Assembly: GCF_022549675.1 (NCBI RefSeq)
Contig: NZ_JAKZGR010000016.1
Coordinates: 1 to 64,000 of the forward strand
DNA length: 64,000 nucleotides
DNA from: Belliella kenyensis
GTDB lineage: Bacteria; Bacteroidota; Bacteroidia; Cytophagales; Cyclobacteriaceae
Direction: 5' to 3'
The stretch's first letter is position 1; every line of letters begins with the position of its first letter. The notes under the pieces were generated by a model. It was not told where the DNA came from. It did not search any database and was given only the letters and a program-made list of their open reading frames with translations. Made by a program: the position numbers and the translations under genes. This document shows positions 7,363-16,544 of this stretch, piece after piece.

Positions 7363-8304
7363 TTACTTTTTCACAAACGAAATATTCCTCCTCAAGCCTT
7401 CAAGTTTTGTTCGCTTTACAGCTGATTTTTGAAAGACTTTATTGAATGTCTCTTGGGTAATTTCTTCCCAGTCTCTTGATGTGAATCCTTCCAACTCTGG
7501 ATGGGGCAAAAATGCAGGCTCTTGGTGAGCCTTTGAAAACCTATTCCATGGGCATACATCCTGACAGATATCACAGCCAAATATCCAATTTTCGAATTTG
7601 CCTTTGACTTCTACAGGGATTTGGTCTTTGAGCTCTATGGTGAAGTAGGAGATGCATTTGGAGCCATCCACCACTCCTGGCTGGACGATCGCATCTGTGG
7701 GGCAGGCATCAATGCATTTGGTACATGTCCCGCAATAATCCTTTGCCATCGGAATATCGGGGCTCACTTCCAAATCAATGATCAATTCAGCCAAAAAGAA
7801 AAAACTCCCCATCTGCCTGTTGAGCAGAAGGCTGTTTTTACCTGTCCAGCCCAAACCTGATTTTTGCGCCCATTGACGCTCCATCACGGGAGCGGAATCA
7901 ACAAAGGCACGACCTCCTATCTCTCCAATTTGTTCTTGCAGGTTTTCCAGCAATGTTTTGAGCTTGTCTTTGATCACAAAATGGTAGTCTTTGCCATAAG
8001 CATACTTTGCAATCTTATACGTTCCCTCCTCCTCAGCTATTGGCTTATCTGGATAGTAATTATAAATTAAGCTCACGACTGTCTTTGCACCATCCACCAG
8101 CTTCGTGGGATCCAAGCGCTTATCAAAATGATTGGCCAAATAGGCCATTTGACCTTGGTAATTTTGATTAAGCCAATTTTCAAGTTTCGGTGCTTCCTCC
8201 TCTAAAAATTCCGCTTTGGCTATCCCACAAAAGTCAAAGCCCAGACTTTTGGCCTGGGATTTTATGATTTGGGCATATTTTTCTTTAGAAGTTGTTAAGC
8301 TCAT
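7363..8304 (-). CDS. queG: Epoxyqueuosine reductase QueG
   Basis: 313 residues. QueG reduces epoxyqueuosine in tRNA to queuosine, the last step of queuosine synthesis, using cobalamin and two [4Fe-4S] clusters. The ferredoxin-like motifs are intact: C191-x2-C194-x2-C197-x3-C201-P, and C244-x2-C247-x3-C251-P, with an additional C217. The conserved VDSAPVMER segment (D136) of the active site is present. The length is slightly shorter than longer family members, which carry a C-terminal HEAT-like domain. It is a monocistronic housekeeping gene. Confidence 0.95.
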   Translation of the reverse strand: MSLTTSKEKYAQIIKSQAKSLGFDFCGIAKAEFLEEEAPKLENWLNQNYQGQMAYLANHFDKRLDPTKLVDGAKTVVSLIYNYYPDKPIAEEEGTYKIAKYAYGKDYHFVIKDKLKTLLENLQEQIGEIGGRAFVDSAPVMERQWAQKSGLGWTGKNSLLLNRQMGSFFFLAELIIDLEVSPDIPMAKDYCGTCTKCIDACPTDAIVQPGVVDGSKCISYFTIELKDQIPVEVKGKFENWIFGCDICQDVCPWNRFSKAHQEPAFLPHPELEGFTSRDWEEITQETFNKVFQKSAVKRTKLEGLRRNISFVKK

Positions 8305-8358
8305 TTATGGTAAATACAAAGGTTGATTTTTTTCGAAAGGACAGTGGATATAGGGTTG

Positions 8359-8714
8359 AAATATTTGGGTTAATTAAATATGAATCGAACTAGGGTGTTC
8401 CTGTTTATTTCACGACATCTTAATTTGAAATAAAGTAGAAATAAGGTTGAAATATTGTAGAAATATTTGGGTTAATTAGATATGAATCGAACTAGTATGT
8501 TCCTGTTTATTTCACGACATCTTAATTTGAAATAAAGTAGAAATAAGGTAGAAATATTTGGGTTAATAGATAGGAATCGAACTAGTATGTTCCTGTTTAT
8601 TTCACGATATCTTAATTTGAAATAAAGTAGAAATAAGGTAGAAATATTGTAGAAATATTTGGGTTAATTTAGATATGAATCGAACTAGTTCATTCCTGTT
8701 TATTTCACGACATC
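8359..8714. repeat. Imperfect tandem repeat, four units of 91-102 bp
   Basis: Units start AAATATTTGGGTTAAT at 8359, 8461, 8552 and 8653. Each continues with ATGAATCGAACTAG, then TTCCTGTTTATTTCACGA and TTAATTTGAAATAAAGTAGA; the last unit is incomplete. One unit lacks the 11-bp piece with GTTGAAATATTG, giving the shorter period. There is no coding potential. It sits between the divergently placed queG start and ruvB stop. Confidence 0.85.
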
Positions 8715-8976
8715 TCTATTTAGCCAAGCTTTACTTTAGAAAGCTAGAGTTTATTTCAACATTATTTCAGCGAAGCTATATTTCTATTTATTTCAATAAA
8801 GTGATATTCAGCCAAACCTTACTCTAAATAGCTAAAGTTTATTCCAGCCCTGTCTTGAAAGTAAACCCAAGTATCAATCAATATCAAATATCTACCAATA
8901 TCTATTTCAATAATATCTCAGCGAACCTGTCTGCCGTAGGTAGAGCAATATTTCTACCTATTTCATTTTAGTTGCA
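8715..8976. other. A+T-rich intergenic region with TTATTTC-type words
   Basis: No gene. It is rich in TTTATTTCA and GCCAA(G/A)C(T/C)TTACT words, with two similar half-units (8723-8750 and 8813-8840). The vocabulary resembles 21700-21840 and 40680-41450. A CCTGTCTGCCGTAGGTAG palindrome-like word lies near 8927-8944. Confidence 0.5.
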
Positions 8977-10011
8977 TTACGAAAATAAGTTACCTGTTTG
9001 ACCTCCGAAGTCGGCTTTGATTTTGAGATGCTTGTATGCTAACTCTGTAGCCATTCTACCTCTCGAAGTTCTCTTGAGATAGCCCTCCTGAATCAGAAAC
9101 GGTTCATAGACTTCCTCAATGGTCTCCGCTTCCTCACTACAAGCCGTAGCTATAGTGCTGAGACCTACAGGGCCACCTTTGAACTTTTCTATAATGGTCA
9201 GCAGTATTCTGTTGTCCATTTCGTCCAGGCCATTTTCATCGACATCTAGTGCATCCAATGCCATCTTAGCTATTTCGAGCGTAATCTTTCCATTTCCTTT
9301 GATCTCAGCAAAATCTCTCGTCCTTCGCAAGAGCATGTTGGCGATCCTTGGTGTACCCCTACTCCTTCTGGCGATCTCATAAGCCGCCACCTCATCTATT
9401 GGCGTCTTAAGTATTCCAGAAGACCTTGTCACGATATCTGTCAGAAGCTTGGCATCATAATATTCAAGCCTTGAATTGATCCCAAACCTTGCCCTTAGTG
9501 GAGAAGTCAATAAACCAGATCTTGTAGTAGCACCAATGAGTGTAAATGGACTCAGAGATATCTGAACTGTACGGGCATTTGGCCCAGAATCAAGCATGAT
9601 GTCAATGCGAAAGTCCTCCATTGCCGAATACAAGTATTCCTCCACGATTGGATTGAGGCGATGAATTTCGTCTATAAATAGCACATCACCCTCCTCCAAG
9701 TTGGTCAACAGTCCAGCCAAATCAGAAGGCTTATCCAAAACGGGTCCAGAAGTGATCTTTATCCCAGCTTCCAGCTCATTGGCAATAATATTGGAAAGTG
9801 TGGTCTTGCCTAGACCTGGAGGTCCATGAAGCAAAACATGATCTAGTGGCTCTTGTCTTCTCTTTGCCGCTGCCACAAAGATTTTTAGGTTTTCTACAAT
9901 TTTAAATTGCCCCGTAAAATCGTCAAAGCTCAACGGCCTCAATGCTTTCTCTATCTCTCTATCAGATGAACTTAGATGATCGGAATCACCATTCAAATAA
10001 TCTTCTCGCAT
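8977..10011 (-). CDS. ruvB: Holliday junction branch migration ATPase RuvB
   Basis: 344 residues, the usual length. RuvB is the AAA+ motor that, with RuvA, drives branch migration of Holliday junctions. Visible: Walker [10 protein letters not shown] (63-71), Walker [11 protein letters not shown] (about 110-119), sensor-I GATTRSG, then the winged-helix C-terminal domain ending in [16 protein letters not shown]. The start follows a TAnnTTTG-type promoter candidate. It is divergent from apbE. Confidence 0.97.
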   Translation of the reverse strand: MREDYLNGDSDHLSSSDREIEKALRPLSFDDFTGQFKIVENLKIFVAAAKRRQEPLDHVLLHGPPGLGKTTLSNIIANELEAGIKITSGPVLDKPSDLAGLLTNLEEGDVLFIDEIHRLNPIVEEYLYSAMEDFRIDIMLDSGPNARTVQISLSPFTLIGATTRSGLLTSPLRARFGINSRLEYYDAKLLTDIVTRSSGILKTPIDEVAAYEIARRSRGTPRIANMLLRRTRDFAEIKGNGKITLEIAKMALDALDVDENGLDEMDNRILLTIIEKFKGGPVGLSTIATACSEEAETIEEVYEPFLIQEGYLKRTSRGRMATELAYKHLKIKADFGGQTGNLFS

Positions 10012-10031
10012 ACTTTGAACTGGTCTAGCTA

Positions 10032-10039
10032 CAAAGATA
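10032..10039 (-). promoter_or_regulatory. Candidate Bacteroidota -7 element for ruvB
   Basis: TATCTTTG on the minus strand fits TAnnTTTG and lies about 20 bases before the ruvB ATG. A TGTTTA near 10059-10064 is at roughly -33 spacing and approximates TTTG. Assignment by consensus only. Confidence 0.4.
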
Positions 10040-10163
10040 AAAAAAACGGTGAAGGGGAATAAACATTCTATTAGTAATCAAAACTGCAATGTGATTGCAA
10101 TCTGTTGATACCTACTTCCTCACTTTTGAAAAAATAGCATTAACTTTCGCAAAAAATTTGACA

Positions 10164-11222
10164 ATGAGAAGTAACGCCAATAAAAATATCATTTATTCCA
10201 TCATCCTTTTGCTCCTTGTAGCTGTAGTATATCTCTACAGACAAAATCAAAATAAGCCAGAGGAAGAAACTGTAGAATTGGCGACAGGCAAGGTAGTATT
10301 GACAGGAAGCACCATGGGGACTAGCTATAGAATAGTTTATCTAGATATGGCAGAGCGAGATTTCAAAAAAGAGATTGATTCTGTTCTTGTGGATTTCAAT
10401 CAATCCATGTCCACTTACATCAAAACTTCCGAAATCAGCCAGTTCAATCAAACTGACACATTATACTTCAAGTCAGGCTATTTTTTGCCCATTTTAGAAG
10501 AGAGTAAAACGATTCACGAGATCACAGCAGGTGCTTTCGATCCTACGGTGGGACCACTTACTGACCTATGGGGTTTTGGTCCAAAGGGCCCTCAACTCAG
10601 GGACAGTGTGAATATCGATAACATGCTACAGTATGTAAACTTTGATTTGATTTCTTTTGATCAAGAAAAAGCTTGGAAGCCAATGAATGAAATGCACCTA
10701 GACTTCTCTGCCATAGCCAAAGGATATGGGGTAGATGTAATAGTATCCTATTTAGAAAGCGTGGGAATAGAAAATATGCTTGTCGAAATCGGGGGAGAAC
10801 TTGTAGCACGTGGTGTCAATGAGAATGGTGAATTGTGGAAAGTGGGTGTGAGTACCCCAACAGAAGGTATAGACTCAGAAGAGCTCTTTGGAATCATTGC
10901 TTTGGACAACAGAGGAATGGCTACTTCTGGCAACTATCGCAACTACTACGAAGTGGACGGTTTGAAAATCTCTCATACCATAAATCCCAAAACAGGCAGA
11001 CCTGTAAGGCATAACTTACTAAGTGCCACAGTGCTCGCTGAAAACTGTATGAGAGCTGATGCATTAGCCACTGCGATCATGGTTATGGGAAAAGAAGAAG
11101 CTATTGCATTACAAGCCAAATCAAATTTTGAATTTTACCTCATTTATAGTGATGAATCAGGAGAGATCAAGTCTCATGCTAGTGAGGGGATCAAGCCATT
11201 TTTATCCTTTTCACTTAATTGA
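10164..11222 (+). CDS. apbE: FAD:protein FMN transferase (ApbE family)
   Basis: ApbE covalently attaches FMN from FAD to Thr/Ser of target flavoproteins in the periplasm (for example NqrB/NqrC, RnfG). Motifs: GSTMGTSYRI near the N-terminus of the mature part, AFDPTVGPLTDLWGFG, FSAIAKGYGVD, MATSGNYRNYYE and ENCMRADALATAIMVMG. The start is placed at ATG 10164, giving MRSNANKNIIYSI and a single N-terminal hydrophobic anchor; the frame is open from 10095, which would add 23 less plausible residues. A possible partner flavoprotein is not in the window. Confidence 0.92.
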   Translation: MRSNANKNIIYSIILLLLVAVVYLYRQNQNKPEEETVELATGKVVLTGSTMGTSYRIVYLDMAERDFKKEIDSVLVDFNQSMSTYIKTSEISQFNQTDTLYFKSGYFLPILEESKTIHEITAGAFDPTVGPLTDLWGFGPKGPQLRDSVNIDNMLQYVNFDLISFDQEKAWKPMNEMHLDFSAIAKGYGVDVIVSYLESVGIENMLVEIGGELVARGVNENGELWKVGVSTPTEGIDSEELFGIIALDNRGMATSGNYRNYYEVDGLKISHTINPKTGRPVRHNLLSATVLAENCMRADALATAIMVMGKEEAIALQAKSNFEFYLIYSDESGEIKSHASEGIKPFLSFSLN

Positions 11223-11255
11223 ACCATTTAGTATAAATCACGGATTATTCCTTAT

Positions 11256-12029
11256 ATGTTATTCAACTTCCTTTTGCTCTTCTTTACTGCCCTGATAGCG
11301 GGTGGCTTAGCTTATTTTCTACCCAACTGGCAAGAGCGCTACTTCAAGTTGGTATTGGTATTTGCTGGTTCTTATTTGTTTGCCATCACAGTAATGCATA
11401 TTTTACCTGAACTATTTGTTGGCACAGAGGATGCAAGGTTTATGGGCTTGTATATTCTTTTGGGCTTTTTACTTCAGCAGATACTTGAATTATTATCTTC
11501 AGGAGTAGAGCATGGACATATTCACCATCATGGACATCATCATGGAATAGAATCAGGTGTATGGACCTTGATGATTGGTCTTTTCTTACATGCCTTTTTG
11601 GAAGGGACACTCTTATCTCATGATGGTATGCTTGCTCTTCATGATCACAGTCACGATGGGCATCACCACCATCACCACCACGGTAGCAACAATCTCCTTT
11701 TTGGCATCATGCTGCATAAGGGTCCAGAAGCTTTTGCTTTGGTAGCAGTATTAATGACTGCATTGAAAAAAAGATGGGTTCTTGCGCTTTTAGTAATCTT
11801 TGCATTGGCTAGCCCTTTGGGTATGTGGGCCAGCTCATTCCTTTATGAAACAGATTTGATTGGCAGAGGTGCATTGAATGTGTTCTACGGAATGGTAGCA
11901 GGAGGATTTTTACACATTTCTACTACCATCTTTTTTGAAAGTAGTCCAGACCATCGCTTTCATTTGAATAAAGTGATCATCTCTATGATAGCATTTGGGC
12001 TTGCCATCGGATTTGAATTATTAGCTTAG
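11256..12029 (+). CDS. ZIP family metal transporter
   Basis: 257 residues with about seven to eight membrane segments. Two His-rich loops (HGHIHHHGHHHG about 87-98; HDHSHDGHHHHHHHG about 128-142) are typical of ZIP zinc/iron importers. The metal-site helices read LFLHAFLEG and MLHKGPEAFAL, matching the HxxxE patterns of ZIP TM4 and TM5. It lies 33 bp after apbE on the same strand. Metal specificity cannot be read directly; Zn(II) is usual. Confidence 0.88.
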   Translation: MLFNFLLLFFTALIAGGLAYFLPNWQERYFKLVLVFAGSYLFAITVMHILPELFVGTEDARFMGLYILLGFLLQQILELLSSGVEHGHIHHHGHHHGIESGVWTLMIGLFLHAFLEGTLLSHDGMLALHDHSHDGHHHHHHHGSNNLLFGIMLHKGPEAFALVAVLMTALKKRWVLALLVIFALASPLGMWASSFLYETDLIGRGALNVFYGMVAGGFLHISTTIFFESSPDHRFHLNKVIISMIAFGLAIGFELLA

Positions 12030-12157
12030 TATTCATTGTTTGTGCAAATTTTTGGGTATCGTATTCATGTTTAGTAAATTATATGGCTGATGAGCTTGTA
12101 TTATTGCTAAAATATTATACTTTCGCTAAATTGATATATCGAACCCAAAATTCAACT

Positions 12158-12580
12158 ATGGAACAGCCAATATGTCCCAAATGTGATCATACCAAAGTAG
12201 TCAAAAGTGGTATAGTAGGAGGAAGACAGAGATTTAAATGCAAACGCTGCAGCTATCACTTCACGGTGAATAAAATAGGAAAAGCGATCGATAAATACTA
12301 CGTAGTCAAAGCTTTGCAACTCTACATCGAAGGGATTTCATATCGAGAAATAGAAAGAATTTTGGGCGTAAGCCACGTTTCAGTAATGAACTGGGTAAAG
12401 CAATATAAAATCAAAGCCCCAGAAAGCTATGATTACCGTCCCACCTACAAAGTACTGAACCATACAGAATTGGTCAAATTCATGGCTATCAAAGAAAACC
12501 TTCTTGATACGGGTATGCTGATCACAGAACTTGGTGACAAGTTTATGATTATCAAATGGGAAAGGTTTAAAAATAGGTAG
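12158..12580 (+). CDS. InsA-like zinc-finger/HTH protein, possibly a domesticated IS1 regulator
   Basis: Start chosen at ATG 12158 (MEQPICPKCDHTKVV); the frame is open from 12083. It has a transposase-type zinc ribbon (CPKC ... FKCKRC, residues 6-34) and a helix-turn-helix (GISYREIERILGVSHVSVMNWVKQY, residues about 62-87), as in the IS1 InsA N-terminal region. A further 50 residues have no catalytic DDE core. There is no InsB frame, terminal inverted repeat or target duplication nearby, so this is probably not a live insertion sequence. Its place beside the acetate locus suggests a local DNA-binding regulator (inference). Confidence 0.6.
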   Translation: MEQPICPKCDHTKVVKSGIVGGRQRFKCKRCSYHFTVNKIGKAIDKYYVVKALQLYIEGISYREIERILGVSHVSVMNWVKQYKIKAPESYDYRPTYKVLNHTELVKFMAIKENLLDTGMLITELGDKFMIIKWERFKNR

Positions 12581-12784
12581 TTTTAACAATTTTTTGACTA
12601 TTCACCACCTCTTCGAAATTGATATCAATTCATTAAAAAATCAGGTTGATAGATTCACATAGATGTATTTCTATATTCAATTAACAAAAATCTATCATCA
12701 ACTTTTCTTTTCATGGGCTTCTTTTCAAATTGGACTTCACATCATTACCTCGATGGTGTGAAAAAACCCAAATAGCCAATAACC

Positions 12785-14230
12785 ATGAAAAATCACTTTC
12801 CCTCCATACTTGGTTATGCATTGATGTTCCTGGCATCCACAGGCACAGCCCAACAAATAACTAGCAAAAGTCCTTCAGAAAAAGGAAACGAAGATTTTGT
12901 AGATCACACATACAAGCCTCTTACACTCAAGCTTGATGAAGAGGGAAATAAGTACATCAGGTTTCTATTTTGGAATCAAATGTGGACAAGAGCAATCCAA
13001 AACAATCCAGGATCACTCGACTTTGCTGGAAATCCACAAAAATACACCACCGATATAGGAATCCGAAGAGCCAGGGTATTGGCATATGCAGAGATCTCTC
13101 CCAGGTTTATGATTCTGACACACTGGGGTATCAACAATCAAACATTTAGAACAGGCGGGGTACCTGGTGGTGGATTCACTGGAAATCCAGGGGATATCCC
13201 TGTTCAAGTGGACCCAATCAACGGTATAGGCACAGCCAATGGAATGTCGGCAAAAAAGCCTCAACTTTTTTTTCATGATATCTGGACAGAATTCAAAATC
13301 ATACCAGAGCTGTATGCAGGACTTGGGCTTCATTACTGGAATGGAATCTCTAGAATGTCTAGTGCAAGTACTTTGAATTTCATGACACTTGATGCTCCAA
13401 TTTTCAATTGGCCTCTAATTGAAATGACAGATCAGTTTGCTCGTCAGTTTGGCTTTTATGCAAAGGGTCAAGTCAACAAATGGGACTATAGGCTCGCACT
13501 CAATAAGCCATTTGCAGTGGGTAATGGCGGGAGTTTTGACACTGAGCGAAATAGATCCGTTTCAAATCATATTGTAAATGATAATTGGGCTACACAAGGA
13601 TATATTGCTTATCAATTTTGGGATACTGAGAATAACAAGCTACCCTATTTTGTAGGATCATATTTGGGAAGCAAGAGGGTTTTCAATATCGGTGGAGGAT
13701 GGCACCACCATCCCAAAGCCATGAACTCCTCCAATGCTTCAAACCAGATCCAGTTTCATGACATGAAACTTTTTGGGTTAGATAGCTTTCTAGACTTGCC
13801 TTTAAACAAATCAGCTGGAACTGCTTTGACAAGCTATGCTGTATTTTATCATTATGACTTCGGCCCTAACTATATCCGAAACATTGGAATCATGAATGTG
13901 GGAATGGGATCAGGATCATCACAAAATGGACCAGGAAATGCCCAACCAACCATTGGTACTGGAAATATCTTCTACATTCAAAGTGGCTATTTACTCCCCA
14001 AAAAAATACTCAAGGACAAAGGCAAGCTTCAACCTTATGCCGCATTCACCCACAAAAACTTCGAATACTTTGACGAAGGATCTTGGCAATATGACTTGGG
14101 CTTGAATTACTACATCAATTCACATCAAGCCAAAATAACCTTACAATATAGTCAAAGACCTATTTTTGAACAATATAGAAGGTCTGGATCCGCTTCGGAA
14201 TTTATCTTACAAACTCATATTTTCCTATAA
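12785..14230 (+). CDS. Outer membrane porin-like protein of the carboxylate uptake locus
   Basis: 481 residues with a signal peptide (MKNHFPSILGYALMFLASTGTAQQ). The mature part shows alternating-residue strands rich in aromatic girdle residues and ends in a terminal strand SEFILQTHIFL, as for a beta-barrel. It resembles porins of the phosphate-selective O/P type in overall character, but a precise family is not claimed. It starts the gene run leading to DUF4212, the symporter and acs, so outer-membrane passage of acetate or related carboxylates is inferred. Confidence 0.65.
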   Translation: MKNHFPSILGYALMFLASTGTAQQITSKSPSEKGNEDFVDHTYKPLTLKLDEEGNKYIRFLFWNQMWTRAIQNNPGSLDFAGNPQKYTTDIGIRRARVLAYAEISPRFMILTHWGINNQTFRTGGVPGGGFTGNPGDIPVQVDPINGIGTANGMSAKKPQLFFHDIWTEFKIIPELYAGLGLHYWNGISRMSSASTLNFMTLDAPIFNWPLIEMTDQFARQFGFYAKGQVNKWDYRLALNKPFAVGNGGSFDTERNRSVSNHIVNDNWATQGYIAYQFWDTENNKLPYFVGSYLGSKRVFNIGGGWHHHPKAMNSSNASNQIQFHDMKLFGLDSFLDLPLNKSAGTALTSYAVFYHYDFGPNYIRNIGIMNVGMGSGSSQNGPGNAQPTIGTGNIFYIQSGYLLPKKILKDKGKLQPYAAFTHKNFEYFDEGSWQYDLGLNYYINSHQAKITLQYSQRPIFEQYRRSGSASEFILQTHIFL

Positions 14231-14253
14231 TATTCACCAATAACCCAATAACC

Positions 14254-14517
14254 ATGAAACAATCAAAATCAAGTAAAGAAGCCTATTGGAAAAAAAATTT
14301 AAAACTCCTCGGAGTGCTTTTAACAATTTGGTTTACAGTATCATTTGGATTTGGAATCCTATTAGTTGAGCCCCTAAACCATATTAGAATCGGAGGTTTC
14401 AAGTTGGGGTTCTGGTTTGCACAACAAGGTTCTATCTATGCTTTCGTGGTCTTGATATTCATCTATGTATTCATGATGAATAAGCTTGACAAGGAATTTG
14501 ATGTAAACGAACAATAA
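14254..14517 (+). CDS. DUF4212 domain protein, small subunit of a sodium/solute symporter
   Basis: 87 residues with two membrane helices (about 16-36 and 54-76). The YWKKNLKLLGVLLTIWF, SFGFGILL and GFWFAQQGSIYAFVVLIFIY segments are characteristic of DUF4212. In many bacteria this small protein is encoded just before a VC_2705-type sodium:solute symporter and is thought to work with it. Here the symporter follows after 19 bp. Confidence 0.9.
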   Translation: MKQSKSSKEAYWKKNLKLLGVLLTIWFTVSFGFGILLVEPLNHIRIGGFKLGFWFAQQGSIYAFVVLIFIYVFMMNKLDKEFDVNEQ

Positions 14518-14536
14518 ACCACCTAAATACTTTGAA

Positions 14537-16240
14537 ATGGATATTTTAACTTGGACATATATACTTGTAGGCTTATCGTTTGCACTATACATAGGTATAG
14601 CAATCTACACAAGAGCTGGATCTACAAAAGAATTCTACACTGCTGGGGGTGGTGTGTCTCCCCTAGCCAATGGCATGGCAACCGCAGCTGACTGGATGTC
14701 AGCAGCATCATTCATTTCTATGGCTGGAATCATCTCTTTCTCTGGATATGATGGCTCTGTATACCTGATGGGATGGACCGGTGGCTATGTATTACTTGCG
14801 TTGCTACTCGCCCCGTATCTTAGGAAGTTTGGGAAATTTACAGTTCCAGATTTTGTTGGGGACAGGTATTATTCTAATAAAGCCCGAGTGGTGGCTGTAA
14901 TTTGTGCCCTTTTTATTTCTTTCACCTATGTAGCTGGACAGATGAGAGGTGTGGGAATAGTCTTTTCAAGATACTTAGAAGTCGATATCAATACAGGTGT
15001 GATCATAGGAATGTGCATCGTTTTCTTTTACGCAGTATTAGGTGGTATGAAAGGAATCACTTACACCCAAGTGGCTCAATATTGCGTATTGATTTTTGCT
15101 TTTATGGTACCTGCGATATTTGTTTCGATGCAACTGACGAGTAATCCTATTCCTCAGTTGGGACTGGGAGGTACAGTGGCAGATGGATCGTATTTGTTGG
15201 ATAAACTAGATGGAGTACTTACCGAATTAGGTTTTGCAGCATATACTTCAGGGAGAAAAGGTATATCCGACATATTTGCCATTACCTTGGCTTTGATGGT
15301 TGGTACAGCTGGTCTTCCTCATGTTATAGTGAGATTCTTCACAGTGCCAAGGGTCAAAGATGCAAGACTTTCAGCTGGATATGCGTTGGTATTTATCGCT
15401 ATATTGTATACTACTGCTCCAGCAGTGGCAGCTTTTGGGATTTATAATGCCATAGACACAGTGGCAAGCAAACCTATAGATGAGCTACCTGACTGGGTAG
15501 AAAACTGGGAAAAAACGAATCTCATTAGGATCGATGATAAAAACGGAGATGGTATAGTGCAGTATGCCGCTAATCCTGAAACTAATGAACTCAGCATTGA
15601 CAAAGACATCATGGTACTTGCAAGTCCCGAGATCGCTAATCTACCAAACTGGGTTATTGGTCTGGTAGCAGCTGGAGGAATGGCTGCGGCACTTTCTACT
15701 GCTGCTGGTCTGCTATTGGTCATATCAACATCAGTCTCAAGAGATCTCTTTAGGACATTTAGACCTCAAATGACTGAAAAAAGAGAACTTTGGATAGCCA
15801 GGATTTCAGCCGCAGGAGCTGTGATACTTGCTGGGTATTTTGGTGTCAATCCTCCCGGATTTGTGGCAGAGGTGGTCGCATTTGCGTTTGGTCTGGCAGC
15901 TGCATCATTTTTCCCTGTGATCATCATGGGCATATTTTCTACTCGGATGAACAAACAAGGAGCCATTACAGGCATGTTGTCAGGCTTGATATTTACTCTA
16001 GTCTATATTGTATATTTCAAGTTCGGTGTTACACTCTTTGGTATATCTCCTGATTTGGTTAGTTCTGATTATTATTTATTTGGAATTTCACCAGAGGGCA
16101 TTGGAAGTGTAGGTATGCTGCTGAATTTTATAGTTTGCTATATAGTGTCCAAGCTCACGCCTGCACCACCACAGGCAGTTCAAGAAATGATTCAAGAGAT
16201 CAGGATTCCAAGAGGTGCAGGAAGTGCGCATGATCATTGA
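14537..16240 (+). CDS. Sodium:solute symporter, VC_2705/ActP-like (acetate uptake)
   Basis: 567 residues with about 13 membrane helices. It opens MDILTWTYILVGLSFALYIG and contains GGGVSPLANGMATAADWMSAASFI, GTAGLPHVIVRFFTVPRVKDAR and AAGGMAAALSTAAGLLLVIS, all typical of the SSS family near ActP. A soluble insert (about 315-365: IDDKNGDGIVQY, EF-hand-like DKNGDG) is usual for the VC_2705 subfamily. Linkage to acs supports acetate or another short-chain monocarboxylate as substrate (inference). Confidence 0.9.
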   Translation: MDILTWTYILVGLSFALYIGIAIYTRAGSTKEFYTAGGGVSPLANGMATAADWMSAASFISMAGIISFSGYDGSVYLMGWTGGYVLLALLLAPYLRKFGKFTVPDFVGDRYYSNKARVVAVICALFISFTYVAGQMRGVGIVFSRYLEVDINTGVIIGMCIVFFYAVLGGMKGITYTQVAQYCVLIFAFMVPAIFVSMQLTSNPIPQLGLGGTVADGSYLLDKLDGVLTELGFAAYTSGRKGISDIFAITLALMVGTAGLPHVIVRFFTVPRVKDARLSAGYALVFIAILYTTAPAVAAFGIYNAIDTVASKPIDELPDWVENWEKTNLIRIDDKNGDGIVQYAANPETNELSIDKDIMVLASPEIANLPNWVIGLVAAGGMAAALSTAAGLLLVISTSVSRDLFRTFRPQMTEKRELWIARISAAGAVILAGYFGVNPPGFVAEVVAFAFGLAAASFFPVIIMGIFSTRMNKQGAITGMLSGLIFTLVYIVYFKFGVTLFGISPDLVSSDYYLFGISPEGIGSVGMLLNFIVCYIVSKLTPAPPQAVQEMIQEIRIPRGAGSAHDH

Positions 16241-16340
16241 TAAAACCACACTAACTAAAAAGTAGACAGCCAAGGATGATGACACATCCAATCAAAAAGT
16301 GTAAATTAATCATGCTAATCAATAATCACGAAAATTAAGA

Positions 16341-16544
16341 ATGAAGGAAGGTCTGAAGTCACAGTATTTATGGGCACTGTTCCTTCTTGGATTGTTTCTT
16401 TTGAACTATCCCATGATGGCAATATATGATATACCAAGCAGATGGCTTGGTATACCTGTACTCTACTTTTGTGTATTCAGTATTTGGATTGGTCTTATCG
16501 TGCTGACCTTCATCATCATCAAGAGAAGCAAAAAAGATGTTTAG
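16341..16544 (+). CDS. Small two-helix membrane protein
   Basis: 67 residues with hydrophobic helices at about 9-26 and 38-60 and a basic tail IIKRSKKDV. No named family is claimed. It overlaps the kinase fusion gene downstream by 8 bp, so the two are translated together. Such a small gene is common between the symporter and the symporter-kinase in related loci. Confidence 0.75.
   Translation: MKEGLKSQYLWALFLLGLFLLNYPMMAIYDIPSRWLGIPVLYFCVFSIWIGLIVLTFIIIKRSKKDV

Noticed and set aside
8359-8714. Possible CRISPR array
   Set aside because: The units repeat in full at about 100 bp, with no unique spacers between short repeats.
12083-12580. Complete IS1-type insertion sequence
   Set aside because: No InsB/DDE frame, terminal inverted repeats or target duplication could be found, so only an InsA-like gene is supported.
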